Source of the DNA: Amorphophallus konjac
Taxonomy: Eukaryota > Streptophyta > Magnoliopsida > Alismatales > Araceae
DNA: 64,000 nt
Assembly: GCA_022559845.1 (NCBI GenBank)
Contig: CM040117.1
Location: 148,122,732-148,186,731, forward strand
Reading direction: 5' to 3'
The notes under the pieces were generated by a model that made no database searches, was not told the DNA's origin, and saw only the letters and a list, made by a program, of their open reading frames with translations. Below, in pieces: positions 21,718-32,534 of the stretch. Each line of letters starts with the position of its first letter. The first letter of the stretch is position 1. The translations under genes were made by a program, and so were the position numbers.

Positions 21718-22026
21718 ATGGGTGGCTACCTCCACTATACACCCCTGACGGCTCCACCCGACCAGATCTTGATGGAAATCCGCGAGGAGCCATTCTTCAA
21801 GTGGCCCCCACGGATGAAGTCAGATCCAAATTCAAGGAATAAGAAGAAGTATTGCCACTTCCATCGAGACCACGGTCAGGACACCGCCGACTGTATCAAC
21901 CTGAGAGACGCCATCGAGGACCTCGTTCGCAAGGGGCTCCTCGACAAGTTCCTCACCAAAGCCGCAGAGAGACGACAGAAGACACCACCTCGATCGACAA
22001 CTGGCCTAACGGAAAGGAGATCATGA
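21718..22026 (+). pseudogene. gag: Gag C-terminus with zinc-knuckle remnant
   Basis: It continues frame 1 of the gag. CHFHRDHGQDTADC (near 21855) is the CX2HX4HX4C knuckle of Tat-like gags with the second His replaced by Gln. ILMEIREEPFFKWPP before it and AIEDLVRKGLL after it are typical flanks. A shift after about 22010 leads into the protease frame. Confidence 0.75.
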
Positions 22027-22925
22027 TGATCTCTGGGGGACCCGCCACGGGGGGTGATAGCGCGAGCAGAAGGCGTCGGTACGCGACGGCCATCAACACG
22101 GCGGACCAAGGCGGTGGCACTCCATGGGAACTCTCCCCCTCGGGTCATCTGGGAGACCCCATAGTCTTCTCCGTGGATGATCTGGAAGGCGTCACTATGC
22201 CCCATTCTGATGCTCTGGTGGTTTCTGCCACCATCAACCAATGTACTGTACGACGCATCCTGGTAGATAATGGAAGTGGACCGGACGTTATTACGTACGA
22301 CTGTCTTATACTCATGGGTGTGGATGTGTCACGACTCGCGCCATTACACACACCACTGTACGGGTTCTCCGGCACGACTATCCGCCCAGAAGGGCGTATC
22401 TCGCTCCCGATCACGTTCGGGACGGCACCAAGAGAGGTAACCTTCCTCGCCGGCTTTATCATGGTTCGTGCAATGACAGGGTACAATGCGATCATCGGCC
22501 GAGGGATCCTCAGCACGCTTCGAGGTATCCCTTCTTCCTACCACCAGAAGCTTAAGTTCCCCACTCCCAGTGGGGTGGGGGAAGTCTGTGGTGATCAGCG
22601 AAAGTCCAGGAGGTGCTACCTCATATCCACCCGTGATCGACGCCCCGAAGAAGTGCCCCCAGAAAAGAGGGTGAGGATCGAAGGTCTAGGTCTGAGCACG
22701 AGCGCTCCGGCCAAGGACTTGTATCTCATCAAAGTTGGGGACGACCCAAGAAGAACACTGAAGATCGGCACTACCCTGACCAAGCACGATAAGCAAGAAT
22801 ACACAAGCTTCCTCATGGCCAACCAAGATGTGTTCGCTTGGTTCAAGGATGAACTCTCCGGAATTCCTCCGGAGGTCATCTCGCACCAACTTAGGTTGGA
22901 TCCCACTTGTCGCCCGGTGCAGTAA
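21852..22925 (+). CDS. pol: Protease and start of RT region of the Tat-like element
   Basis: The part from about 22020 is real coding; the first 55 or so codons overlap the gag in another frame. Seen: ILVDNGSGPDVI near 22258 (the aspartic protease site with DNG in place of DTG, common in this lineage) and TGYNAIIGRGIL near 22480, the protease flap region. After a linker, FAWFKDELSGIPPEVISHQL marks the pre-RT segment. The frame ends at TAA 22923, and RT motifs continue in the same frame. Confidence 0.8.
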   Translation: MPLPSRPRSGHRRLYQPERRHRGPRSQGAPRQVPHQSRRETTEDTTSIDNWPNGKEIMMISGGPATGGDSASRRRRYATAINTADQGGGTPWELSPSGHLGDPIVFSVDDLEGVTMPHSDALVVSATINQCTVRRILVDNGSGPDVITYDCLILMGVDVSRLAPLHTPLYGFSGTTIRPEGRISLPITFGTAPREVTFLAGFIMVRAMTGYNAIIGRGILSTLRGIPSSYHQKLKFPTPSGVGEVCGDQRKSRRCYLISTRDRRPEEVPPEKRVRIEGLGLSTSAPAKDLYLIKVGDDPRRTLKIGTTLTKHDKQEYTSFLMANQDVFAWFKDELSGIPPEVISHQLRLDPTCRPVQ

Positions 22926-23311
22926 CGTCGAAGGCACTGCAACCCCGAGCGACAGGCCATCATCAGGGAGCAAGTAGGAGAAAAGCTGCGGTCAGGGCTA
23001 CTCCGGCCTACCCAGTATCCAAACTGGGTGGCCAACGTAGTCCTAGTGCCCAAAAGCAACGGGAAGTTGCGGATGTGCGTGGACTACACCGACCTCAACA
23101 AGGCCACGTCCAAAGATACCTTCCCCATGCCACGGATCGACTAGCTGGTCGACGCTACGGCCGGGCACGAGATGCTGAGCTTCCTAGACGCCTATTCTGG
23201 GTACCATCAGATTAACATGCACCAGCCCGACCAAGACAAGACTACGTTCGTCACCGACCATGGCCTATACTGCTACACTTGCATGCCGTTTGGGCTGAAG
23301 AATGCTGGAGC
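22926..23311 (+). pseudogene. pol: Truncated RT of the Tat-like element
   Basis: PNWVANVVLVPKSNGKLRMC, VDYTDLNKA, MLSFLDAYSGYHQI and MPFGLKNAGA are the RT fingers and palm. A TAG near 23143 breaks it. Coding ends in the middle of the NAGATYQR motif at 23311, where a copia LTR is inserted; the YxDD half of RT is not found later in the window. Confidence 0.82.
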
Positions 23312-24016
23312 TGTTGTGCCCCTTGTGTTTTGATGATAGTGTGTTGTTGTTTTGATGATAGCAACTCAATGAGTCACCACATAAGAATGATGATGATCTA
23401 TGCTAGCTGCTATGGGGAGCGTTATGGGGAGTGTGTTAGGTTCAGGCCCCTTGTGCATTATTGATGATATAATGTTTTGAGTGCATTGTTCTGATTAAAT
23501 GTCCATGCTCAGGTTAAGTCAGTACAGAGTTTTGCCTAGACTACATGACTTCTTGGTGCATACTTTCATCCTGAACAAGCTAAGTCCATGCATATGTTTG
23601 CTGCATGAACCCTGAGTTCATACAAGGTTGCTCACATGTCGATAAGCTCGTACATGCATACATAAAGTTGATGCAAGCTCTGTTGCAGCACGTAACCGAG
23701 TTAGTGCAGGATTAACTGTCTAGGCCTGTGCATATCATAATTGTGGTTCATGGTGGCTATAAGTCAGTGCATATTCTTCCCTTCACTCATGCCAAGTCGG
23801 TGCATGTCTGAGTCTCACTCAGCGTCTTGATTGTGTCTAAGGCATACATATTCGGTGCATGTTTTCTTGCATAAGCGAAGTCAGTGCATCTTTTTGATTC
23901 CATGCATACACAATGTCACCAAGTCCGTGCTACTCCTGTTGTAGCATGAACTCAAGTCGATGCAACTTTTGTTGCTGCACGCGACTAAGTCCGTGCATGG
24001 GTGCATCTTACACAAC

Positions 24017-24286
24017 AAAGTCTGTACATTCTTCGACGGCATGTATGTGCATCTTTTGTACCATGCACTCAAAGTCTGTACATTCTTCGGTGGCATATCT
24101 GTGCATCGTTTGTACATTGCACGCAAAGTCTGTACAATCTTCGACGGCATGTCTGTGCATCTTTTGTACCATGCACTCAAAGTCTGTACATTCTTCGGTG
24201 GCATATCTGTGCATCGCTTGTACATTGCACGCAAAGTCTGTACATTCTTTGGTGGCATGTCTGTGCAACTTTTGTTCCATACATAC
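24017..24286 (+). repeat. 54-bp tandem repeat, five copies, in LTR A
   Basis: Units start at 24017, 24071, 24125, 24179 and 24233. Units 1 and 3 end CCATGCACTC and units 2 and 4 end CATTGCACGC, so the array is really a 108-bp dimer. GTGCAT and ATGCAC inside a unit are inverted. Frames across it are shadows of the repeat. Confidence 0.85.
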
Positions 24287-24587
24287 GTAAAGTTTGTGCA
24301 TTTGAATATTAAGTCTACACATGGTTGCCTTGATGACTTAGCAAGTCTATACATTCTCGAACCAACTCTGTGCATCTTTCTACTATCCTCATATTGATTT
24401 TAACTGATATTAAGTCTGACCTTTGCAGGATATTTGCTCGAGGAGTTTAAGAAGGGCACGTGATCCAAGAATGGAGGATGTGCCAGGATCGTGACACGTG
24501 TAAAGCAGTGAGCTGAAATGCTGCCACGAGGTCAAGGTGCTAGGGAGGGAATTTGTGGAGGACACACGCCCACCTATCTGCTACTGC

Positions 24588-24618
24588 TATAAAAAGAAGA
24601 CTTCTCCATCTGGAGAAG
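24588..24618 (+). promoter_or_regulatory. TATA box and adjacent palindrome of LTR A
   Basis: TATAAAAA at 24588-24595 is followed at 24601-24618 by an inverted repeat, CTTCTCCA / TGGAGAAG with a two-base centre. Confidence 0.6.
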
Positions 24619-24967
24619 ATGATCGTGTGTGTGAGGATTGAAAAATACCTTAGAAGAGCAGAAGCAGAAAGAGCCTGCACGATCCAGAGAGAAGAGAAAG
24701 AGGAGAAAGAGAGAGAAAAAGAGAGAGAGTAGCAAAGAAGAAAAGAAACGAAGAAGAAGAAGAAAGATAGAGAGAGAGAGATAGAGAGTTAGAGGAGAAG
24801 AAGAGAAGCTTCATCAGAAGATCTGTCCCTACTGGAATCTGGATCATATCCAATCCAGCCAGCTTCATGGGAGCCACATCTGTGTTGATGTCATTTACAG
24901 CCTTCAGTTGCTGTGTTTTCTTGTCTCTTGTTTTTCTTTTGAACCTTTATTCAAGCTGTTAGTCAGC

Positions 24968-25153
24968 AGAGCAAGCTGTGTTGCTCATCGGTTGCAGAGG
25001 AGGATTCCTCTGGTCGGCTAAGCTGTATTGCCCAGCGGGTCAAGCTTTTAGGCAGTGGATGGCTAAGCTGTACTGCCTAGCGGAAGCAAACTGTGATGCT
25101 CAGCAGTTGTAGGCAAGCTATGAGGCTCAGCGGTTTAAGCTGTGTATCAGCGG
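24968..25153 (+). repeat. Degenerate AAGCTGTRNTGCYCAGCGG repeat in LTR A
   Basis: About six related copies (for example near 25019, 25063, 25114 and 25137), 25-45 bases apart. Confidence 0.6.
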
Positions 25154-25156
25154 AAT

Positions 25157-25209
25157 CCACACTCTGGTTTGAGTGTGGGGTGGACGTAGGTCTGGAGGAC
25201 CGAACCACC
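25157..25209 (+). repeat. Two-hairpin module of copia LTRs (copy A)
   Basis: Hairpin 1: CCACACTC / GAGTGTGG. Then GGTGG, ACGTA, hairpin 2 (GGTC / GGACC), GAA and CCACC closing the outer stem. Related modules lie at 36665-36720 and, reversed, at 40363-40415. Confidence 0.7.
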
Positions 25210-25539
25210 TAAAAAATCTTCTGTGCAATGGTTTGTTTGTCTATTGTGTTTCGCTAGATGCATGCGTAGGCTCGATGTGTTCCTTCATCTAGTGAGTGGT
25301 TTATTCGCACACCGCATATTTGATTGAATATGGGTCTGCACACCAGCGCATAAATAGTAGATCAGAAGTTCAGTCTATCTGATCTTTCCATTTCGTTTGA
25401 AAAGAGCACCTGTGTCATACAAGGCACATATTTGTGTTAATTCTGCATCATTGTTCGGTTACAGGTTTTAATCGGACAAAATTTTAAATAGGGGATTCAT
25501 TCAACCCCCTTTTTGAATCCGAGCCTTACAGCCATCAAT

Positions 25540-25551
25540 TGGTATCAGAGC
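25540..25551 (+). other. Primer binding site of copia element A, initiator tRNA-Met
   Basis: TGGTATCAGAGC, nine bases after the LTR end. Confidence 0.88.
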
Positions 25552-25691
25552 GGGTCTCTGTGCATTCAGATCCAACGATCTACAGAGGATCATGCTGGTT
25601 TAGGTGCCGTTTCTGTCTGTTGTCTATCCTGCTCCGATCGAGGTTTTGGTACATTCTTTCGTGATTTTGCTGATGCCTCTTATCTGTCCTT

Positions 25692-25994
25692 ATGGCTCAT
25701 CTGCCGATGTTCAAAGGTAAAGACTTCGATCTATGGTCAGAGAGTATGCATCAGTATGTAAGGTCAGTTGATCCTGACCTTTGGAAGGTAATAACTCAAG
25801 GTCCATACACATTATCAAGAGATAAATCTAAATGGACCGAGAAGGATAAATTAAAAAATTCTGTCAATGATAAAGTAGTAAACTTGATGAAGGGATCCCT
25901 TGACAGAAATCTAACTTCATGTGTTTCATCCTGCAGGTCTGCCAAGGAAATCCTGGATAAATTGAAGACTGGTTGCGGTAGAGATGATGATTGA
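25692..25994 (+). CDS. gag: Copia gag, N-terminal part
   Basis: A 100-codon frame starting 140 bases after the primer site. LPMFKGKDFDLWSESMHQYV and SAKEILDKLKTGCG are the hallmarks of a copia gag, which forms the particle. After the TGA the sequence continues in another frame (LKRVNKLSSNQDEE near 26010), so a frameshift or small deletion lies near 25990-26010. Confidence 0.82.
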   Translation: MAHLPMFKGKDFDLWSESMHQYVRSVDPDLWKVITQGPYTLSRDKSKWTEKDKLKNSVNDKVVNLMKGSLDRNLTSCVSSCRSAKEILDKLKTGCGRDDD

Positions 25995-26157
25995 TGCATG
26001 ATGGCTCAAGAGAGTGAACAAATTAAGTAGCAATCAAGATGAAGAACAGGATCATGATCAGGTAAACATCTTTAAAAATTACACCCTGGATGATTGGATT
26101 GCTGCATATAATGAATTGCTGGAGTCTCATGATCATTTAAGAAAATAGTATAAGAAG

Positions 26158-26655
26158 ATGAAAAAGAAAATTGATAAAAATGATTCTAATTCATCGTGTG
26201 AAAAGTGCTTGAAGATTAATGAATTATATGATGAATGTTTGTCTGAGACTCACTTGAATATGAAGCAAATGTGCTTGCTGAAAAATGAAAACCAAGAATG
26301 TGCCAATAAAATTTTTGAATTAGAAAGTCAGTCAAAGGTGAAAACGGATGAACATCTGATAAATCTGAAAGAGTTGGAAAGGATTAATTCTGATCTGGAG
26401 AAATTGAAAGCTGAGAACAGTGAAATTCAGAGGAATAATAAAAATCTTAAAGCTGAAATAGAGAAAGTTAACAAGGAAGGTGTGCATGTTTCCTCTCTAA
26501 AATCAAGCTGCAACAAGTGCTTGGCTCTAAAAGAACGCAATGAAGATCTTTATAGTGAGAATGAATGGCTGAATAAACTGATTGCCTCATCTAAAGAAGA
26601 TCACAGAATCTGCTTGCTGAGAAAATTAAAGTGGAGGAAAGAGAAGAAGAATTGA
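26158..26655 (+). pseudogene. gag: Copia gag, coiled-coil region 1
   Basis: 165 codons rich in Lys, Glu, Asn and Leu with heptad-like spacing (CLKINELYDECLSETHLNMK, IELE-type repeats). Upstream codons to about 26010 belong to it (WIAAYNELLESHDHLRK) and are cut by TAG 26146, a likely CAG. This long coiled coil is usual for SIRE-type copia gags. It shifts frame near 26620 into the next piece. Confidence 0.72.
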
Positions 26656-27152
26656 TTGAAAGAGTAGAGTCTATATCTAGTGGTGAAGAAATTAAGAAGC
26701 TGACCAACGAAAACATTGAACTGAAAGCTGAAATTGAAAAATTAAAATGGTTAAACACTGGTATGTCTGAAAAACTTCTCACCTTAGAAAAAGGAAAAAC
26801 TGTCAGTGATGAAGAATCAAAAATTTTGAGCAATCTGGAATAAGAAATTGAGAAGTATAAAACTGCAAACAAAGTTCTAAGTGAATGCGTTAATTGTAGT
26901 GAACAGGAGATAGCCAGTTATGAACTTCACATTGCTTCTTTGGAAAATAGAATTCATGATCTGGAAAACTCAGCATCCGAGTCTGCTAAAAATAAAGGAA
27001 AAATGAAAGCTGTCATGAAAGGTGAGGATGATGATTCAAGAAAGGGGATAAGTTGTAGTTATGATGTCAAGGAAACTATTAGAAACCGGCTATACACCAC
27101 TTTCGTGCAAAATTCTGATGTAGCTGGTACCACAAATCAATCCCCAAAATAA
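26631..27152 (+). pseudogene. gag: Copia gag, coiled-coil region 2
   Basis: It continues the coiled coil in frame 0 (ERVESISSGEEIKKLTNE, ENRIHDLENSASESAKNKGK). It is interrupted by TAA 26841 and ends at TAA 27150; both stand where a CAA or GAA could have been. No enzyme motif is present. Confidence 0.7.
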
Positions 27153-27245
27153 AATAAAAATCAGAAATCACCTTCATCATCTGTATTTCAGTTCAAGGCT
27201 CGAAAAAATGAAAAATAAACAAAAATTGTTAAGAATAATCAGAAA

Positions 27246-28030
27246 TTGAAAAAGAAGGGTCAAACGAAGAAGGTAAAGACTATTCCTGTTCATGCCCTAA
27301 AATCTGCTAGCTCAGTTGAATTTGAAGGGTCAATGCACACTGCTCATGCCTCATGTACTCATTCGCATACATCTAGTCAGTCTATTAGTAACCATGCCGC
27401 CAGGAAATCACAGGTGTCATGTCATTACTGTGGTAGGCATGGTCATTATATGGATGACTGCAGTGTAATGAAACATGATGATACGATGCATGATAAATCT
27501 TTTACAAATCATCATCATGACCCCAAAAGAAACACGTGTGCTTCAAACCAACACATCATCTGTTATAACTGTAACAAACGTGGTCATAAAGCTATTGAGT
27601 GCTAGTTTGGGTCTTCATGGGGAAACAATGACTCAAGAGGTAAGCACCTAAGGTGCTTTAAGTGTGGGAAATATAGCCATGCAGTCAAGGACTGCTGATA
27701 TGTTCAGGGAAATCACGTTAATTCCAAATTTGCTAAATTCTCTAGAACAAGACCTGTAAATACTTCATGCTTCAATTGTGGTAAGTCAGGTCACAAGTAT
27801 GCAAATTGTTAGTTGTCAGGGAATAAGAATCAAACTGTCCATGCATACAATAGAACATTTTATGATTATGTTCATGGGTCTCATACTGCTGTTAATATGC
27901 ATCATAGGACCAGAAAATCTGTTGTTTCATGTAGATATTGTGGAAAATCTGGTCACTCCATGGATAGTTGTTACCTGATGGATTATGATGATAATGTTGC
28001 TAAGAGACTGTTCAGAACACCTGTCAGGGT
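27246..28030 (+). pseudogene. gag: Copia gag C-terminus with five zinc knuckles
   Basis: Five CX2CX4HX4C knuckles lie in one frame: CHYCGRHGHYMDDC (27420-27461), CYNCNKRGHKAIEC (27561-27602), CFKCGKYSHAVKDC (27654-27695), CFNCGKSGHKYANC (27768-27809) and CRYCGKSGHSMDSC (27930-27971). Stops TAG 27603, TGA 27696 and TAG 27810 directly follow knuckles 2 to 4 and fit a Trp codon TGG with one G to A change. They bind element RNA. One to three knuckles is more usual, so five is high. Copia homology ends near 28030. Confidence 0.85.
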
Positions 28031-30200
28031 TAACGCAGGACTGGTGAGGACACGCGCCGCATCACTAGACGGAGCACACGGAGCACGCCAGCATCTCTTT
28101 GGCTAGGCGACTACGGCATCTACTAGAGGATCTTTCTTCTCATTTGAGGCCATGTTGGGCCTAGGTTTGGTCCCTGCGTGGACACGTTATCTAGTTCTTT
28201 TATGTTATCAGACTATGTGTAGAGGGAGTAGTGGGCTGTCTTCTTTTATTATTGGGCTTGGCCTTGGCCCATAATTGGTTGGTCTAGGGTTAGGGTTTGG
28301 GGCGCATCCCTCATCCCTCATCCTGGGTGGCTGCGCCACCTTCCCCCCCCCCCCTGGCCCCCTCCACTTACCTTTTTGGGCGCCCCCCTTGCCCCATTCC
28401 ATCTCCCTCCACTTTCCCCCTTGGGCGCCCCCTTCCCTTTGATCCCTCCTTGATTGGAGGAGGGATGGCCGCACCCCCCCTTGAATGGGGAAGGGCTGGG
28501 TCGCACCCCCCTTCCATTTGCGCCCCCCCCCCTCCATGTGGCAAGGGTGAAACCCTAGCTTTCCCCCCCCCCCGATATAAAGGCTTGTAATTTTTCTTTT
28601 TGAAATTATTAAATGAAATTGGAAAAGAAATTGCTTGTGCTCTTGAAGGTGGCTGCGCCCCCCTCTGTTCCTCCTTGCTCCTGCGACGGGAGCAAGCCTG
28701 GGGTGTGACTCCCCATCCCCTCGGTGCGACGCCGAGGTTCCCCCTCTCTTCTATCTCTTCACAGGTTCAATCTCGTTGCAACCCGATTTCATCTCCAAGT
28801 GCTGCGACGTCCTCCTCTTTTCTTGGTGACTGTGGGTGACCAGCCCATTTTTGGGTGATTCTACTACGAGTCACCGACGCGTGCGAGGTGGTCTCGCCTC
28901 ATTCGGAGTTCGGCATCACCCGTGGCGATTTTCTTCGTGAGCGCGCGCAGGACCCCCTCTCCCTGCACGCCTGGTTCTGTTCGCCCCCTTGCAGAAATCC
29001 CACGGGACGGACGTCTGCGAGTTTGGATGTGGGATCTTCACCGGTCGTACCTCTCTTCGTCCTCTGTCCAACGCCGCCGACCACGCCTCGTTCCGACGTC
29101 CGAGCTGTTCGTGGCGTTCATTCCCGTGAGGTCGCGCAGGTCTGCCCTGTCCACCCGGCGCCAGGACCACCGGCGGATTCCAGAGCCTACTACTCTCAGC
29201 CACGACCAGATCTGATCGAACCCTTCAATCGGGACCTGCTGCTCTGCGTCCTCTTCGTCCTCCAACAAGCGGAGCTCCGTTCGCTCTTCGGATCTAATTC
29301 TTCTTAATTTTCCCGCTCGAGCGCGTAGTTCTGGGAGTAGAATCCAGTCGCAACTTGCAGGTGCGCCCTCGGCTTCCACGGACGGAATCTGCGCGCCCCC
29401 TTTGGCCGAGACTTCCTCCCGTGACCCAGCTACGCGCCATCACTGACGGCGCCTCATTCGGACGCCGGGTCAGGTCGTGGGAGATTTCACCGCCGAGTCA
29501 CGCATTGCTGCGAATCTGCCGACCACTGTTCGGATCCTCCTCGCGGCCAACCCTTCACCGAGTGCTGCCCGTCAGCCCGTACATCGGCAGCCCCGAATCT
29601 CTTTGTGTAGCCTGTTATCTCCCTGCGAGGAGTGGGCATTTGTGGTTGGGTTGTACTATTGTTCGTCATTGTGTATCGGGGTTGTCGATCTCGGCCGGGG
29701 TTCCTTCCCCACGCCTAGGCGTGGAGGTACGTGCGACGCTCCTCACTGTTGGCATTTTGCTTTACTAGTATACTTTCTAGCATGCCGCGTGAGTGTGTGT
29801 AGGTTCCTATCTAGTTTATTATTCACCGCGTGGTTGTGAGTTGAGAGCACCCATTCCGTGGCCCTAGTCGAGCGCCGAGCTCGAACTAGATTCCCATAGG
29901 CGCACGGCGGCTCCTTAGTCGCTGAGATCCCCGCGCTTCCCTCATAGGGACGGTCGTTGGGCTTGAGTTTCTTGTTGAGATACGCCTCCACCCGGAGGAA
30001 CGCTACGGAGGTCAGCCGCCCGGCTTGCCTTTGGCGTGCGAGTGCTGGCCGCACTTGTTGCATTCGTAGGTCTTAGCCCATTTCAGTCCTGTCCCGCATC
30101 AAGGACCCAAGGCTGTTTGGGTCCCTGCATGATCAAAATGATTAATGTGCTGCAGGTGTGCCTTGGAACGAACAAAGAGGGGTAAATAAACCAAGGCACT
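28031..30200. other. GC-rich non-coding block, possibly an LTR of an unidentified element
   Basis: No domain is recognised in any frame. It begins abruptly within copia gag (a TG at 28042 could be an LTR start), has C-runs at 28340-28580, a TATA-like GATATAAAGG near 28563, and GC-rich sequence to about 30060. A minus-strand CNKCGQ motif near 30050 is too short to call. The right boundary is uncertain. Confidence 0.4.
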
Positions 30201-32434
30201 CAAAATGAAAACCCCAGAATCTTACGCTTCAGGTCAGTTCTGAACACTCTGTTTAAATTCCATTATCCGAAAATTGAGAATTTGAAATGACTGTATATCA
30301 TGTTGCTCTGTTATTGCTAAATTGAAATTTTCTGAAATGGGAATTGCTCAATCATGTTCATAGTAGCTCACTTCTGTCTGAAGTGCATGGATTATAATTG
30401 AATGTCAAACTTAAAATCATGTGATGTGCTTTCATCATATATCATGCACTTAGTCAGGGGGAGTTCAACCATTCTTGATTAACCATACTGCTGCTCATGC
30501 TTTGTTGTTTACATGATGCATCTAGACAGAGGGAGCTTTTTAGATCATCTTGTTCACCTTTACCTGAAATTCTCCTGTTAAGTCAATTGGATCTTCTACT
30601 GCTCTCAATTTGTTTTACTTGAATTCTCTGCTGTCATCACTGAAATAGTTGATCTGTCTGTATTCCAGACTCAGCTACTGTTTGTTGATATACACTCTTT
30701 TGATGCTCTTCTTTCCTGTTGTTGTTTCTTTCACTAGCTTACACTCATCCTTCACATTCTTCTTACCTGGTGTGACTGATTTGTATCTATTGTTGATTAG
30801 TTGGTCAGCTGTATTTTTGATCTAATCTGAGGAACTCAAGCTGCATGCCATGCAATTCAGTCTGAGAATCATGTAGAAAATCCTATCATATAGGTTTAAG
30901 AGTGACCACTGAATCAAACTGATATAAGATTAATGTATTCTCAGATTTGTATTTAAATGACTTCAAAATATCTGAATGATAAGCTTTAATAAACTTTAAC
31001 CATATGGGTCATGAAAACCTTAGATTCACTCATCTGAAATCTGAAAATTTGAAATCAAATCTACTTTGGTTGAGATACATAGAGTGAGTATTGTTCTTAA
31101 ACATTAACCTTGAAGAGTCTGACTAAAAAGAAAATCAGTTAGTAATGTAATGACTTTGTTCACTGAGAAACTGGGTCCTCCATCAAAGAAATGAAGTAAA
31201 CCCAAGTCATGAAGTGTCATAGTCGCTTAAAGCAAAAAATCATTGAGAACCTGACAGAGCAATGGCATGTTTGTGTTGAGTAACTGAGGAGTCTGGCCTC
31301 TGATCAATGTGTCTCCTCACGTAAAAAGACACTTCTATTGCTAACTCCGGTCTCAATGTTGAGAGGCAATGTCAGTTATTACACTGAGTAACTAGGTCAC
31401 TTCACCTGAGACGTGTTGTGCCTCACGTAAAAAGGTGTTGATCAACTTAAATTGCTCAGGAAAAGAATAATGTGCTTCAAATGAAAATCTTGCAAACTCT
31501 GTCAACACATGCTCTTGTAAAAGTGTTTAATCTCAATACTAATCTGTGTAACTTTCAAAGGAGTCATTGAGATCATGCGTGTAAGATAAAGATAATTGGT
31601 CCTGAGTGTTATCTGATTATTTGGTTCACCTCTATTAAAACTTGAATTCAGATATAAGTATTGAGTTTAATTGACAAATTTGGTATACATCATAATTAAA
31701 TCAGGTTGGTCAAGTTGTCAATTCATAACCCTCTATGATAGGAGAGTCTATTCATGTTAAGACTTATTGGAGTGGTGCATGCCTTACAATCCCTCATGAT
31801 CTGATTCACCCCTGACAACTTAATCAACAGGAACCTTGTTGACAATTCTCTATTATCTGTTGATTGGTTGTTCCTTGAGATGTACTATGCTTTAACTGTT
31901 TCTCACCCCTACTCTTTTCTACCTTTACTTTCCTATTATCAACTGTTTTACTCTCCACACTGTTGGAATCTTCCATCTTGTTTCTGTAACCTGTTCTAGT
32001 TCTGTAATATCTCAGACCTTTCGGATCCTTCTTCATGGGTCCCGGATCTGGTTTTTTGGAGTGTCCAGCTCCGTTGTTTCCAAAATTTCGTTTCGGACAC
32101 CTTTCGTGTTCGGATTGGCGCGATCCGGAGTTGTTTCGGAGGCCCGGGAGTGTTCCGCGGCTTTTCCGCGTGTGTTTTCCGATTTTCGGTGTGTGTTTCG
32201 GCAATTCCTTCGGAACCTCGCTGCGGGTGAACCGGGTCGTTCACCTGGGCACGAGTGGTACCGTTGCGATCGGTGCGTTCCGAGGATTCCGGAAACGTAA
32301 TTTTCTATTTTTCAGTATTTTTCGGATTTTCTGGATTTTCTATAAATACCCCCCCTATTTCTCTCTCCTCCCCCACCTTCTCTTTCCTCTTCTTCTTCCT
32401 CCTCCGTTTCTCCCCACCGCGGCCCCCCTTTCTC
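30201..32434 (+). other. 3' non-coding region resembling that of a SIRE-type copia element
   Basis: AT-rich, without long frames. It has CAGGGGGAG-type purine motifs near 30450 and 30527, and segments matching the 3' region at 33800-34700, such as GACAGAGCAATG (31253 and 34351) and the GTATTGTT(C)TTAAACAT-like stretch. The part from 32035 is different and rich in CGG, with a TATAAATA-like box at 32340, so another LTR may begin there just before the gap. Confidence 0.45.
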
Positions 32435-32534
32435 NNNNNNNNNNNNNNNNNNNNNNNNNNNNNNNNNNNNNNNNNNNNNNNNNNNNNNNNNNNNNNNNNN
32501 NNNNNNNNNNNNNNNNNNNNNNNNNNNNNNNNNN
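32435..32534. other. Assembly gap of 100 N
   Basis: Exactly 100 N, a conventional placeholder for unknown length. Left and right flanks may not be true neighbours. Confidence 0.99.

Larger units (their letters stand above)
23312..25530 (+). mobile_element. 5' LTR of copia element A
   Basis: 2219 bp, from TGTTGTGCCCC to CCTTACA, with a primer site nine bases further. It has a TATA box at 24588, an AG-rich leader at 24660-24800, a 54-bp repeat at 24017-24286 and a hairpin module at 25157-25209 shared with two other copia LTRs here. No second copy of this LTR is found in the window. Confidence 0.8.

Noticed and set aside
23881..24397. Cys-rich frames of 100-164 codons on both strands
   Set aside because: They are translations of the 54-bp tandem repeat in several frames at once.
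28200..29840. Several open frames of 80-150 codons in GC-rich DNA
   Set aside because: Overlapping frames on both strands are expected from high GC content; none has a recognisable domain.
30030..30075. Minus-strand CNKCGQHSHAKG, resembling a zinc motif
   Set aside because: It is followed by a stop within a few codons and no flanking domain continues; too short to support a gene.
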